NCBI GenBank assembly: GCA_905233445.1
Contig: CAJOEP010000003.1
Span: 1-64,000, forward strand
DNA: 64,000 nt
Origin: an uncultured Bacteroidales bacterium
GTDB taxonomy: Bacteria; Bacteroidota; Bacteroidia; Bacteroidales; F082
Reading direction: 5' to 3'
Position numbers and translations under genes: made by a program. Under the pieces are notes generated by a model. The model made no database searches, was not told the DNA's origin, and saw only the letters and a program-made list of their open reading frames with translations. Below are positions 7,116-15,107 of this stretch, one piece after another (the first letter of the stretch is position 1; every line of letters starts with the position of its first letter).

Positions 7116-8947
7116 TATTTCTTGAAATAGTTTGAAATCTTCAGGTTTATTTCCCTTAATCGTTCCTCGTTCAGTTTCACTACTTCCCTATCGTAAGTCA
7201 TAAGACCGTTCAATTCCACCTCACAGTCGGTGGTCTGGGTGTAAACTGCCGCCGAGAATCCGCGCGGAATAAGATTAAGCAAGATGTTAGCGTATTCCAC
7301 ATAGGTATCGGTGACTTTCTCCTCTGTGTCGTATTCCACATAGCCCCAGCCTTGTTCAGGAACCCAAGTGTGTCCCTCGATTTTCCTGCCGATTCCGCCA
7401 TATTCGCCGAGAACATTAGCATGTGAAGCATCATAAAAATACATATCAGGTTGCGGATAGTTGTGCAAATCGAGAATGTCGCCTACCGGATAGTGGTTGC
7501 CGCCAGAAGCAGGATTGACTAAACGCGACGGGTCATAACTCTTGGTCCACTCAACAATTTCAGGGGTTTTAAACTGCCCCCACGACTCGTTGAACGGCAC
7601 CCAGACGCCTATCGAAGGCACAGAATACAGGTAATCGATGATTTCTTTCCATTCTTTTTTGTATGTAGCCTCCGATTCTGGCGTACGTTCACTCAGCGAG
7701 CCCTCGAAATATCTGTCGGTAACCCAGCCCGGACCTTTGCCTCCAGAAGGCATGTCCTGCCACACTATGATTCCAAGTTTATCACACCAATAGTACCAAC
7801 GCGCAGGCTCCACCTTCACATGCTTACGAATCATATTGAAGCCGAAGTCCTTCGTTTTCTGGATGTCGTATTTCAGTGCCTCGTCGCACGGAGCGGTGTA
7901 CAATCCATCGCACCACCAGCCCTGGTCGAGCGGACCGAACATGAAAATCGGCTCGTTGTTGAGCATCAGGCGCACAATGCCATTTTCGTCTTTCTCAGTG
8001 CCGAATTTGCGCATCGCGAAGTAACTGGTTACATGGTCAACAATCTTATTATCTTTATACAAAAACACATCAATGTTATAAAGGAATGGATCGTCAGGTG
8101 TCCAAAGATTAATTTTATTTAAATAAAATGGTACTTCTATAGTTTCTTCATTTATTGACTGCTCACTAGCCACAGCCAGATCCGAACCCATCTTAATGTC
8201 AATTCTCACCATAATATCAGCCGAGGCATTGGCGATTTGTGGCGTCACATATACTGTTTTATTATCAATATCAGGCACGATTTTCAAATCAACAATATGG
8301 TTCTCATTGACAGGCTCAAGCCATACCGTCTGCCAGATTCCAGTCACTGGAGTGTACCAGATTCCATGAGGTTTCACATGTTGTTTGCCGCAAGGCTGCT
8401 CACCTTGGTCGGTCGGATCCCAAACGCGGACTTTCAACACATTACCTTTCTTTTTCAAAACTTGAGTAATGTCCATGCTAAACGGAGTGTAACCGCCAGT
8501 GTGCGAACCTACTTTTATGTCATTGACCCACACATCACACTTCCAATCGACAGCACCGAAATGAAGAATAACATGTTTCCCTTTCCATGATTTCGGGACC
8601 TCAAATTCCCGCTGATACCATAGCACATTATCTTTCCCAACGTATTTCTGCACTCCAGACAGTGCGGATTCGACACAGAAAGGAACCAGAATCTTTCCAT
8701 CCAACTGATCAACAAAAATCTCATCAATACTATTTACATCTTTCGAGCGAATAGCATAATCCCATAATCCATTCAGGTTCAACCAGTCTTCGCGCGCCAT
8801 CTGCGGACGCGGATACTCTTGCCAAACGTTTTCTGGAGTTATTTCAGAAGCCCAGCGGGTCTTCAAACTGTCGCCCGCAGGAGCATATTGTGCCATTGCC
8901 AACTGACTGACAATCAGGCAAATAGCAAATAACAATAACTTTTTCAT
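7115..8947 (-). CDS. Secreted glycoside hydrolase family 2 enzyme
   Basis: The 610-residue protein begins with a signal peptide (MKKLLLFAICLIVSQLAMA). It then shows the GH2 layout: a jelly-roll sugar-binding domain (about 40-220; WYQREFEVPKSW, HFGAVDWKCDVWVNDIKVGSHTGG), an immunoglobulin-like middle domain, and a TIM barrel (from about 330; NMIRKHVKVEPARWYYWCDKLGI). The acid/base is Glu454 in PFNESWGQ and the likely nucleophile is Glu515 in VLGEYGG. Family members act as beta-galactosidases, beta-glucuronidases and related enzymes; the sugar cannot be assigned. It lies three bases after the DUF2490-like gene and may be in its operon. Confidence 0.88.
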   Translation of the reverse strand: MKKLLLFAICLIVSQLAMAQYAPAGDSLKTRWASEITPENVWQEYPRPQMAREDWLNLNGLWDYAIRSKDVNSIDEIFVDQLDGKILVPFCVESALSGVQKYVGKDNVLWYQREFEVPKSWKGKHVILHFGAVDWKCDVWVNDIKVGSHTGGYTPFSMDITQVLKKKGNVLKVRVWDPTDQGEQPCGKQHVKPHGIWYTPVTGIWQTVWLEPVNENHIVDLKIVPDIDNKTVYVTPQIANASADIMVRIDIKMGSDLAVASEQSINEETIEVPFYLNKINLWTPDDPFLYNIDVFLYKDNKIVDHVTSYFAMRKFGTEKDENGIVRLMLNNEPIFMFGPLDQGWWCDGLYTAPCDEALKYDIQKTKDFGFNMIRKHVKVEPARWYYWCDKLGIIVWQDMPSGGKGPGWVTDRYFEGSLSERTPESEATYKKEWKEIIDYLYSVPSIGVWVPFNESWGQFKTPEIVEWTKSYDPSRLVNPASGGNHYPVGDILDLHNYPQPDMYFYDASHANVLGEYGGIGRKIEGHTWVPEQGWGYVEYDTEEKVTDTYVEYANILLNLIPRGFSAAVYTQTTDCEVELNGLMTYDREVVKLNEERLREINLKISNYFKK

Positions 8948-8950
8948 ACT

Positions 8951-9694
8951 TTAATGTTTAAATCTCCAGCCTATTCCCAAAAACACTGTTCTGATTTGGT
9001 CGTCTGTAATGTAAATATCCCTGTAATCTCTAACAAATACTAACAAATACTGGCGTCGCGTCAAGCGATAATCGACATTTCCGACAAGTAAAATGCTTTC
9101 AAGGAACAAATCTTTATCCTTATTTTCAGCGATCAATTCCCCTGAAACACCATAGCTCCACCTCGAGTTTCTCTCATGATACTCTACCGAAAGCCTGTTG
9201 CGCCATACATGCTGCATCTTGTAGTTGTAATAGCCCGTAGTTTCGTCATGCATCATCATCTGATAGCGAGTGCGGAAGGCGAATTCCCAGTTTCTATAGT
9301 CATATTTATAAGTAAAATGGGCTGAAAAACGGTATCTGTTGCGATAGATGTGCCTCCCCGTGTATTTGTTGATAAAATCAAAAGCGACACCCATCTTCAA
9401 ACCGTCCAAGAGTCTGTATTTTTTCAGCTTATAATCAAAGCCTATCGCTGTTTTTGAACGCGAATATTGCGAGAAATTATTGTCGAAACGAAGGTCTTCC
9501 TTCACCCAAACATCATAATAATTCGCTAAGCTGCACTGGTATTCCGCCGTCAGCATGCCGCCAAAATCGGTGGAATTTTGGGCGTTTAAGGATAATGTTG
9601 TCAACAATAAAACCAATATCATAATCGTAGAGACGCGCCATGGCACGTCTTTACGAAAATGTAAATTTTTCAATATTTTTTGCCCGAAAATCAT
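8951..9694 (-). CDS. DUF2490-like outer-membrane beta-barrel protein
   Basis: The 247-residue product has a hydrophobic leader ending LLLTTLSLNAQ, then repeated amphipathic strands rich in Tyr and Arg (YKYDYRNWEFAFRTRYQMM, YNYKMQHVWRNRLSVEY) ending GIGWRFKH. This fits the DUF2490 family of small barrels. The ATG at 9692-9694 overlaps the upstream stop (ATGA), which supports this start. The first 24 residues include FRKDVPWRVST, which is the translated palindrome at 9627-9654; an internal Met at 9622 would give a start without it. No catalytic role can be inferred. Confidence 0.65.
   Translation of the reverse strand: MIFGQKILKNLHFRKDVPWRVSTIMILVLLLTTLSLNAQNSTDFGGMLTAEYQCSLANYYDVWVKEDLRFDNNFSQYSRSKTAIGFDYKLKKYRLLDGLKMGVAFDFINKYTGRHIYRNRYRFSAHFTYKYDYRNWEFAFRTRYQMMMHDETTGYYNYKMQHVWRNRLSVEYHERNSRWSYGVSGELIAENKDKDLFLESILLVGNVDYRLTRRQYLLVFVRDYRDIYITDDQIRTVFLGIGWRFKH
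9627..9654. repeat. GAGACG-family palindrome inside a signal-peptide region
   Basis: Arms GTAGAGACG (9627-9635) and CGTCTTTAC (9646-9654) enclose the core CGCCATGGCA, which is self-complementary through GCCATGGC. It is read in frame in the N-terminal region of the DUF2490-like gene. Confidence 0.8.
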
Positions 9695-10416
9695 TGAAAA
9701 TCTTTCAATTTGGTGATATTATTTATCGTATTTTGTGTTTTGGCGAAAGGCTTGTAAGTCACCTTCACAAATGCAACGTCACGCAGGAAATCGATGTGTC
9801 CGACTTCAACTTCCGTGATATCAAGACCTGTGCGCTCCTTCAAATCAGCGATGAGTTCGGCCTCGCGACCGTGTTTCGCATTCTCAATCTTATCATAAAG
9901 AACGATTTTTGTCTCGGTGCGTTTTCTTGTAATGACACCGCTTTCAAATAGCCATATTGCTATGATAAACAATAAGTTAGTAACGCCAAGCTCGAGATAG
10001 CTAACAGTCAACGCCAATCCATTGATGATTGAGATGCCGATGATGATGAAAAGATAAGTCATCTCCCTGACTTTCAGCGTCTCCGTTCGGTATCGAATCA
10101 TTCCGAAAATGGCAAAGAGTCCCAAAGCGAAGCTTATCGCCATCTTCATGTTTTCCATGTGAATTATGAGCAGGAAAATCGTGATTGCGAAGAGCATGAA
10201 GGTGAAATAATAGTCGTTTCTGCGGCTTTTCGGGTAATAAAAACATCTCACGATGAGCCAGCACACCAAAAAATGGAATGCGAAACGCACCAAAAGCGTC
10301 CACAGACTGGTCATGTCAACCAACGGCACACCCAAAAATCCCGATTCGAAAGCATCACCGCCAAACTCACGTGCGATGTCCGGGTCAAAGTTCTGCATTG
10401 TCTGAAGTAACAGCAT
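9691..10416 (-). CDS. DUF4956 family membrane protein
   Basis: The 241-residue protein has four or so membrane helices (LLVRFAFHFLVCWLIVRCF, YYFTFMLFAITIFLLIIHM, ISFALGLFAIFGMIRYRT, YLFIIIGISIINGLALTV, NLLFIIAIWLFESG), then a soluble C-terminal domain (about 175-241). The FALGLFAIFGMIRYRT segment followed by REMTYLF is typical of DUF4956. The gene overlaps the VTC-domain gene by 32 bases. From family knowledge, DUF4956 proteins sit next to VTC-type polyphosphate polymerase genes, so it may form the membrane part of that complex. A second in-frame ATG at 10398 is also possible. Confidence 0.75.
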   Translation of the reverse strand: MLLLQTMQNFDPDIAREFGGDAFESGFLGVPLVDMTSLWTLLVRFAFHFLVCWLIVRCFYYPKSRRNDYYFTFMLFAITIFLLIIHMENMKMAISFALGLFAIFGMIRYRTETLKVREMTYLFIIIGISIINGLALTVSYLELGVTNLLFIIAIWLFESGVITRKRTETKIVLYDKIENAKHGREAELIADLKERTGLDITEVEVGHIDFLRDVAFVKVTYKPFAKTQNTINNITKLKDFQ

Positions 10417-11188
10417 ATTCTCTAAGTTTTTTCAATTTTTCAAGTTTGATAATTTTCTTTTTAAAACGGTTTTGTTTCAACATTTTGTCGGTCAACGCTC
10501 TGCCGATACAATACTTACTGATACTCAACGGCTTAACTCTCAATTCAAAAAGCGTTTTCTGAAAAAACGACTCACATTGTCCGTCACGTTTCAGCTCTAT
10601 GATGACCAAAGGTGATATACCTTCATCGTTACCGTTTTCAAAATTGTGAAACCTCACGTTGTAATCGATTGTGATTCGTTCGGTTTTGCCTTTGTTGACT
10701 ACTGTTATGCGTTCAAAAGACGTTGCAAGTTTCTTTACAAATCCGTCAAAATCATAGTCAGGCAGTTCTTTCTCGACAAATTCGCGCACCGCAGCGTCAG
10801 ATTTCAAGTCAGTGAACGCCATCTCCCCCACTTCTATACGTTTTTTCTTGGTGCGTCCGTGGTTGTTTTTATGTTTCACCTCGCAGAAATAGTTTCCGGT
10901 GTCGACATAATTTCTCACACGCAGTTTGTCGCGTTTCAGTTTTTTATCCTGATGGATGATGTACATGTGATTATCAGCGGTGTCGTAGTAAACGCTGTCA
11001 TAAGCGGCAATCCGTTTCCCGTCGATTTCCTGCACATAATACTCATCTTTTATCAGCGAAAAAAGTTTAGCGACTGTCAGGTCATCAGCGACATACTTAG
11101 TGTCGACACGGTTCATCAGCTTCACGGTGCTCATCTCGTCCAAGCTGATTGGTGTCATTGTTTCTAATATGTCATTGATATTCAACAT
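10385..11188 (-). CDS. VTC-domain (polyphosphate polymerase-like) protein
   Basis: The 267-residue protein fits the VTC domain, a triphosphate-tunnel fold. It has MNRVDTKYVAD near the start, YDSVYYDTADNHMY, then the basic tunnel strands KRDKLRVRNY, CEVKHKNNHGRTKKKR, ERITIDYNVRF and VIIELKRDG. In yeast this domain makes polyphosphate from ATP, and bacterial relatives are annotated as polyphosphate polymerase domains. It starts in a TAATG overlap with the upstream gene and overlaps DUF4956 downstream, so the three are translationally coupled. Activity is inferred only. Confidence 0.8.
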   Translation of the reverse strand: MLNINDILETMTPISLDEMSTVKLMNRVDTKYVADDLTVAKLFSLIKDEYYVQEIDGKRIAAYDSVYYDTADNHMYIIHQDKKLKRDKLRVRNYVDTGNYFCEVKHKNNHGRTKKKRIEVGEMAFTDLKSDAAVREFVEKELPDYDFDGFVKKLATSFERITVVNKGKTERITIDYNVRFHNFENGNDEGISPLVIIELKRDGQCESFFQKTLFELRVKPLSISKYCIGRALTDKMLKQNRFKKKIIKLEKLKKLREYAVTSDNAEL

Positions 11189-11616
11189 TATCTGAAAATC
11201 AATTCATATTCTTTCACCGATTCCAGCTTGCCGTTAGGATAATAATTGTATTGTCGTTTCTTTGAGCCGTCTTCGTTATATTCGTATTTTTTGATACGGG
11301 CCACTTTGTCACGGTCATTGTACTCTATTTCGCGCGACACCTTTGAAGCCGGGTCAAGTGGATCGACGTATTCGCTCACAACACGCGATTTCTGTCCGTA
11401 TGACGCATATTCTATCTCCTCGACTTTTCTTCCGAGAGAATCGTATGTCGTGACATGGTCCAAAAACGCCTGTTTTGACCCAGAAACCGTATTCCACTCC
11501 TTGACAGTCAATCCCTTACGTTTCTGTCGTTTAATCAAAGTCTCGGGAGTCACCTGCTGTGAAAATGCTGGAATTACCAAAGCAAATAAAAACGATAATA
11601 TCAATAATCTTTTCAT
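11188..11616 (-). CDS. Secreted protein with YwqK/MORN-like repeats
   Basis: The 142-residue product has a signal peptide (MKRLLILSFLFALVIPAFSQ). After it come repeated strands such as TTYDSLGRKVEEIEY, EIEYNDRDKVARIKKYEY and NYYPNGKLESVKEYEL, resembling MORN/YwqK-type beta-repeat proteins. It is predicted to be periplasmic or surface exposed. The stop codon overlaps the VTC-domain start, tying it to the putative polyphosphate operon. No specific function can be given. Confidence 0.6.
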   Translation of the reverse strand: MKRLLILSFLFALVIPAFSQQVTPETLIKRQKRKGLTVKEWNTVSGSKQAFLDHVTTYDSLGRKVEEIEYASYGQKSRVVSEYVDPLDPASKVSREIEYNDRDKVARIKKYEYNEDGSKKRQYNYYPNGKLESVKEYELIFR

Positions 11617-11640
11617 AATTTCAATGTAATTTATTGATTA

Positions 11641-12354
11641 TCAAACTTGTATTCTCACCACAAAGGTTGTATCCGGTTCCATTTCAATAATCTCGCCGGT
11701 ATTTTCTATTGTCAAGGTGTCGATTAACGGAGAAGGCACTTCCTGGGCATTTTGAGTAAATGTAAACACTTCATAATCACCAGGTTGCAGCTTCTGGAAA
11801 GCGAAAACGCCGTCAAGGCCAACGCGCACATCGTCAAACTGATAAGTATCGCCGAGTTTTCTGATATAGACACGGTGTTCGTAAGCCCAGCCCTGTCCGC
11901 GATAAGTGTCGTTGTGGAAATACATTCCGTAAACCTTGCCTTTCACAATTGACGTTCCATACGCCTTTCCCTGATGGATATAAAGCGTCGGAACATGGCC
12001 CGTCTCACCTTTTCCTATTGATATTGAAGCAGTTACAGGTACCTTTTCACCAGATGGCAATGTCGAATACGAATAAACCGTATAGTCGCCTTTGGTCAGA
12101 TATTTGAATTTGTAAAATCCTTTATCGTCGGTCTCAACATCATCACCATAGAAGTCGGAATTGCCATAAACGATGAAAACGTCAGTCTTTGCAGCATCCA
12201 TGGTGTCAGCTGGCAGCGTGTAGTTGTCATCCGGATGATTGATGAGCTTCACATAACCCTGAATCGTTCCCGTTCCGCCTTCGCCCGCGCTTTGATTGCA
12301 TGACGAAAAGCACAGCAAACCGGCTAAAACAAATAAAATCAGTCTTATTTTCAT
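11641..12354 (-). CDS. Lipoprotein with carboxypeptidase-regulatory-like domains
   Basis: The start at 12352-12354 gives MKIRLILFVLAGLLCFSSC, a lipoprotein signal with lipobox Cys19. The 237-residue body shows two CarboxypepD_reg/SdrD-like beta sandwiches: one with TIQGYVKLINHPDD ... GFYKFKYLTKGDYTVYSYS, the second with VFAFQKLQPGDYEVFTFTQ. Such domains are structural and common in Bacteroidota surface lipoproteins. A longer frame to 12396 overlaps the MarR gene and is less likely. It sits 10 bases after the MarR stop. Confidence 0.7.
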   Translation of the reverse strand: MKIRLILFVLAGLLCFSSCNQSAGEGGTGTIQGYVKLINHPDDNYTLPADTMDAAKTDVFIVYGNSDFYGDDVETDDKGFYKFKYLTKGDYTVYSYSTLPSGEKVPVTASISIGKGETGHVPTLYIHQGKAYGTSIVKGKVYGMYFHNDTYRGQGWAYEHRVYIRKLGDTYQFDDVRVGLDGVFAFQKLQPGDYEVFTFTQNAQEVPSPLIDTLTIENTGEIIEMEPDTTFVVRIQV

Positions 12355-12364
12355 AGTAAAATTA

Positions 12365-12814
12365 TTAGTTTTCTTTATCATCTTCATTGCCTTCAAGATT
12401 TCCCTTCAACTTACGCATCACATCCACAAAAGTATTAAGATCTTGATTGTCAATGCCTGCAATGGTATCATTCATAAACTTAATAGCCACTTCTGTTGTG
12501 TTTTTCTCCAAAGCCTCCCCTTCTTTAGTCAGCTCTATCCTATTGATTCTGCGGTCTTTTTTATCCACGACTCTGCTCACGAAATTCTTTTTTTCTAGCG
12601 AATCAATGATTTTGGTGACCGAATTCTTGTCTTTTTGAATGACATCAGCGATATTTTGCTGCGAAAGCGACTGGTTTTCCCACAAAATATCCATCACTAG
12701 ATACTGTTCCGGGGTAATGTTTATCCCGTTTTCCTGAAGCCTGTCAAAAAAACACTTTTTAATCCTTGAATTTAGGATATTTACATAAAAAGCTATTTCC
12801 TTAATGAGCATCAT
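12365..12814 (-). CDS. MarR family transcriptional regulator
   Basis: The 149-residue protein has the winged-helix MarR pattern: QYLVMDILWENQSLSQQNIADVIQ, KDKNSVTKIIDSLEKKNFVSR (recognition helix) and VVDKKDRRINRIELTKEG (wing with the conserved DxRxxR-type motif). The start is an ATG at 12812-12814, with a promoter 26 bases upstream. As first gene of a run leading into the lipoprotein, YwqK-like, VTC, DUF4956 and DUF2490 genes, it probably controls that operon and itself. The ligand is unknown. Confidence 0.85.
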   Translation of the reverse strand: MMLIKEIAFYVNILNSRIKKCFFDRLQENGINITPEQYLVMDILWENQSLSQQNIADVIQKDKNSVTKIIDSLEKKNFVSRVVDKKDRRINRIELTKEGEALEKNTTEVAIKFMNDTIAGIDNQDLNTFVDVMRKLKGNLEGNEDDKEN

Positions 12815-12839
12815 AAGGCACAAAAGTTAATTATCGCCA

Positions 12840-12872
12840 CAAAAATAGTGATTTTTTTCGATAAAAATCAAA
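12840..12872 (-). promoter_or_regulatory. Promoter of the MarR-led operon
   Basis: On the minus strand, TATTTTTG (12840-12847) and TTTG (12869-12872) lie 21 bases apart, matching the Bacteroidota promoter pattern, 26 bases before the ATG. The AT-rich gap up to 12883 would also be the place for a MarR operator, but I see no clear inverted repeat. Confidence 0.6.
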
Positions 12873-12883
12873 AAACTTTCTAT

Positions 12884-13708
12884 TTATTTCTTTTTTATAG
12901 GGCTTTCCGGTTCTTTGGCCATCAGCTTATATTCGCACCATTCCGAGAATTTTGGCAAGGCGAAGGTAAAGAATTTGGTGATTTTTCCTACCGGTGTGAG
13001 AAGCATCTCGTTTTTACGGAATCTCAATCCGTAAGCCATCCTCTGTGCCACACGCTCAGCTGTCATCATCTTATCCTCATTACGAGGAGTCATTCCTTGA
13101 GGCGAGCCGTCGGCCAAAAGCGCAGTATTTCTTATATTAGAGGCTGTAAATCCTGGGGCGAACACCATTACATGAAGCCCGTCGTAGCGATGTTCAACGC
13201 GCAAGGTGCTAAGGAATCCCCTGATGGCGAATTTCGATGCGGAATAGCCTGTCCTGCCTGGCAATCCGAGGTATCCGGCGGTCGAGATTACCCCCACTAC
13301 GCTGCCCTTCGACTCAAGAAGATACGGCAGCGCAAATTTTGTGCAATAAACAGTGCCCCAGAAATTAGTGTCCATCAGTCGTTTGATGACGTCGAGGTCA
13401 AGATCACGGAACATCGCGCGCATCGAGATGCCGGCATTATTAACAAGTACATCAATGCGTCCGAAGGTTTCAACAGTCTTTTGGATAAGATTCTTGCAGT
13501 CGTCCTCTACAGCCACGTCGGTCTTGACACACAGCACGTTAGCAGGATTTGGCATCTCTGCCTTAATCTGTTCCAATTTTTCGATAGAACGTGCCGCCAT
13601 CACAACCTTTGCGTCCAGAGAGACGAAAAGTTTGGCTGCAGCCAGCCCTATTCCAGAGCTGGCTCCAGTCACAATAATCACTTTATCCTTAAAATATTTG
13701 ACTTTCAT
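12884..13708 (-). CDS. Short-chain dehydrogenase/reductase (possible 3-ketosphinganine reductase)
   Basis: The 274-residue SDR has TGASSGIG for NAD(P) binding, NNAGIS, and the Ser-Tyr-Lys site (VISTAGYLGLPGRTGYSASK). The C-terminal tail (LTPVGKITKFFTFALPKF) resembles DHRS7-like SDRs with a membrane-associating end. It starts one base after the stop of an alpha-oxoamine synthase gene. That pairing suggests it reduces the beta-ketoamine made by that enzyme, as in sphingoid-base synthesis, but this rests on context only. Confidence 0.8.
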   Translation of the reverse strand: MKVKYFKDKVIIVTGASSGIGLAAAKLFVSLDAKVVMAARSIEKLEQIKAEMPNPANVLCVKTDVAVEDDCKNLIQKTVETFGRIDVLVNNAGISMRAMFRDLDLDVIKRLMDTNFWGTVYCTKFALPYLLESKGSVVGVISTAGYLGLPGRTGYSASKFAIRGFLSTLRVEHRYDGLHVMVFAPGFTASNIRNTALLADGSPQGMTPRNEDKMMTAERVAQRMAYGLRFRKNEMLLTPVGKITKFFTFALPKFSEWCEYKLMAKEPESPIKKK

Positions 13709-13709
13709 T

Positions 13710-14969
13710 TTACAGAATAGCCATCTTTGGCATGTCAGGGTTGTCGTACTTGCCTGCAGCGAGTTTTTCTTTGATTTCCTTGAATGCGTTGAGTGTGTAT
13801 TCCACGTCTTCGAGCGAGTGAGCTGCCGTCGGGATGATTCTGAAGATGATCATGCCTCTCGGGATGACAGGATAAGTCACGATTGAGCAGAAAATCTTGT
13901 AGTTTGTGCGCAAGTCGAGCGCAATCCAAGCGGCCTGTACCTCGTTGCCCGGCAGGAATATTGGCGTGACGCAGGCTTCTGCCGGTCCGATTTCGAATCC
14001 AAGGTTACGGAAGCCGTTCTGCAAAGTACGTGTGACAGTCCAGAGTTTCTTGCGGAGTTCGTCGCCTTCTGCGCTGCGTATGATTTCGAGACGTTTCAAG
14101 CAGCCTTCGACGATAGGCATCGGCAGTGACTTGGCGTACATCTGTGAGCGCATGTTATATCTGAGGTAATCGATAATGACTTTCGGTCCTGCCACGAAGC
14201 CGCCGATGATAGCCATCGACTTGGCGTAGGCGCCGATGTAAAGGTCTATGTCGTCCATCACGCCGAAATGCTCTGATGTGCCGCGTCCTGTAGGACCCAT
14301 GCAACCGAATCCGTGAGCGTCGTCGATGAGGATGCGGAACTGATATTTCTTCTTGAGAGCCACGATTTGGTCGAGGATTCCAAGAGCGCCTGTCATGCCG
14401 AACACGCCTTCTGTGATGAGAAGGATACCGCCTCCGGTCTTCTTCACGACTTCCGTCGCTCTTTGCAGCATTTTCTCGCAACTGACGATGTCGTTGTGTT
14501 TAAAATGGAACGACTGTCCCATGTGCAGACGTTTTCCGTCGATGAGGCAAGCATGAGCCTCGGCGTCGAACACGATAACGTCGTTGCGTGTGCAGAGTGC
14601 GTCGATAGTAGAAACGATGCCCTGGTAGCCGAAGTTAAACTCATAAGCGTCCTCTTTACGTTCAAAATCAGCGAGTTCACGTTCGAGACGCTCGTGCAGA
14701 CGTGTGTTACCGCTCATCATACGAGCGCCCATCGGGTATGCGAGACCCCAGCGTGCCGCAGCCTCAGCGTCAACTTTTCTAACCTCGGGATGGTTGGCCA
14801 AACCAAGATAATTATTCAAACTCCAGCACAACACGTCAACGCCGTTGAAACGCATATGAGGGCCGAGTTCGCCTTCCAAACGTGGGAACGCAAAATATCC
14901 GTGAATGCGGTCCATATACTGACCTATCGGACCACCAGAATCGTGAGCTATTCTTTCAAAAATTTCCAT
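13710..14969 (-). CDS. PLP-dependent alpha-oxoamine synthase (AONS/KBL/SPT family)
   Basis: The 419-residue protein joins an amino acid to an acyl thioester with loss of CO2. Visible features are an N-terminal NNYLGLANHPEV, MMSGNTRLHERLERELA, the PLP region DAEAHACLIDG and ITEGVFGMTG, LIDDAHGFGCMG, and the Schiff-base lysine in GAYAKSMAIIGGF. It is longer at the N-terminus than the Sphingobacterium-type serine palmitoyltransferase I recall, and its lysine context differs from typical AONS and KBL. Serine palmitoyltransferase, 2-amino-3-ketobutyrate ligase or another acyl-amino-acid synthase all remain possible. It is the first gene of a two-gene unit with the SDR, with a TATCTTTGC -7 box upstream. 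Confidence 0.8.
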   Translation of the reverse strand: MEIFERIAHDSGGPIGQYMDRIHGYFAFPRLEGELGPHMRFNGVDVLCWSLNNYLGLANHPEVRKVDAEAAARWGLAYPMGARMMSGNTRLHERLERELADFERKEDAYEFNFGYQGIVSTIDALCTRNDVIVFDAEAHACLIDGKRLHMGQSFHFKHNDIVSCEKMLQRATEVVKKTGGGILLITEGVFGMTGALGILDQIVALKKKYQFRILIDDAHGFGCMGPTGRGTSEHFGVMDDIDLYIGAYAKSMAIIGGFVAGPKVIIDYLRYNMRSQMYAKSLPMPIVEGCLKRLEIIRSAEGDELRKKLWTVTRTLQNGFRNLGFEIGPAEACVTPIFLPGNEVQAAWIALDLRTNYKIFCSIVTYPVIPRGMIIFRIIPTAAHSLEDVEYTLNAFKEIKEKLAAGKYDNPDMPKMAIL

Positions 14970-14995
14970 TTTTTAAAAAATTTGTTTTTATCTTG

Positions 14996-15003
14996 CAAAG
15001 ATA
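14996..15003 (-). promoter_or_regulatory. -7 box for the oxoamine synthase-SDR operon
   Basis: On the minus strand this reads TATCTTTG followed by C, 26 bases before the ATG. No TTTG was found at -33; the region further upstream is AT-rich. Confidence 0.45.
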
Positions 15004-15063
15004 GTAAAAATATTTACTGTATAGCCATATTTATATTTTTTTCTAAAAAAAATCAAAATTTTA

Positions 15064-15091
15064 TTTGAATTATTAAAATTTTGTATCTTTG
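15064..15091 (+). promoter_or_regulatory. Promoter of the SDR-VOC operon
   Basis: TTTG (15064-15067) and TATCTTTG (15084-15091) are 16 bases apart. The -7 box is 16 bases before the ATG at 15108, which supports that start over an upstream in-frame codon. Confidence 0.6.
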
Positions 15092-15107
15092 TATTTTATT
15101 TTTGAAT

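Noticed and set aside
7115-8947. Naming the GH2 enzyme lacZ or uidA
   Set aside because: The GH2 fold and both glutamates are visible, but I cannot tell the sugar specificity from the sequence.
12848-13720. A 290-residue open frame on the plus strand opposite the SDR gene
   Set aside because: It lies wholly across a convincing SDR with full catalytic motifs on the minus strand. The translated product has no domain, signal or sensible composition.
13710-14969. Naming the PLP enzyme as serine palmitoyltransferase
   Set aside because: The lysine context and the longer N-terminus do not match the Bacteroidota serine palmitoyltransferases I recall, so the family-level call is safer.
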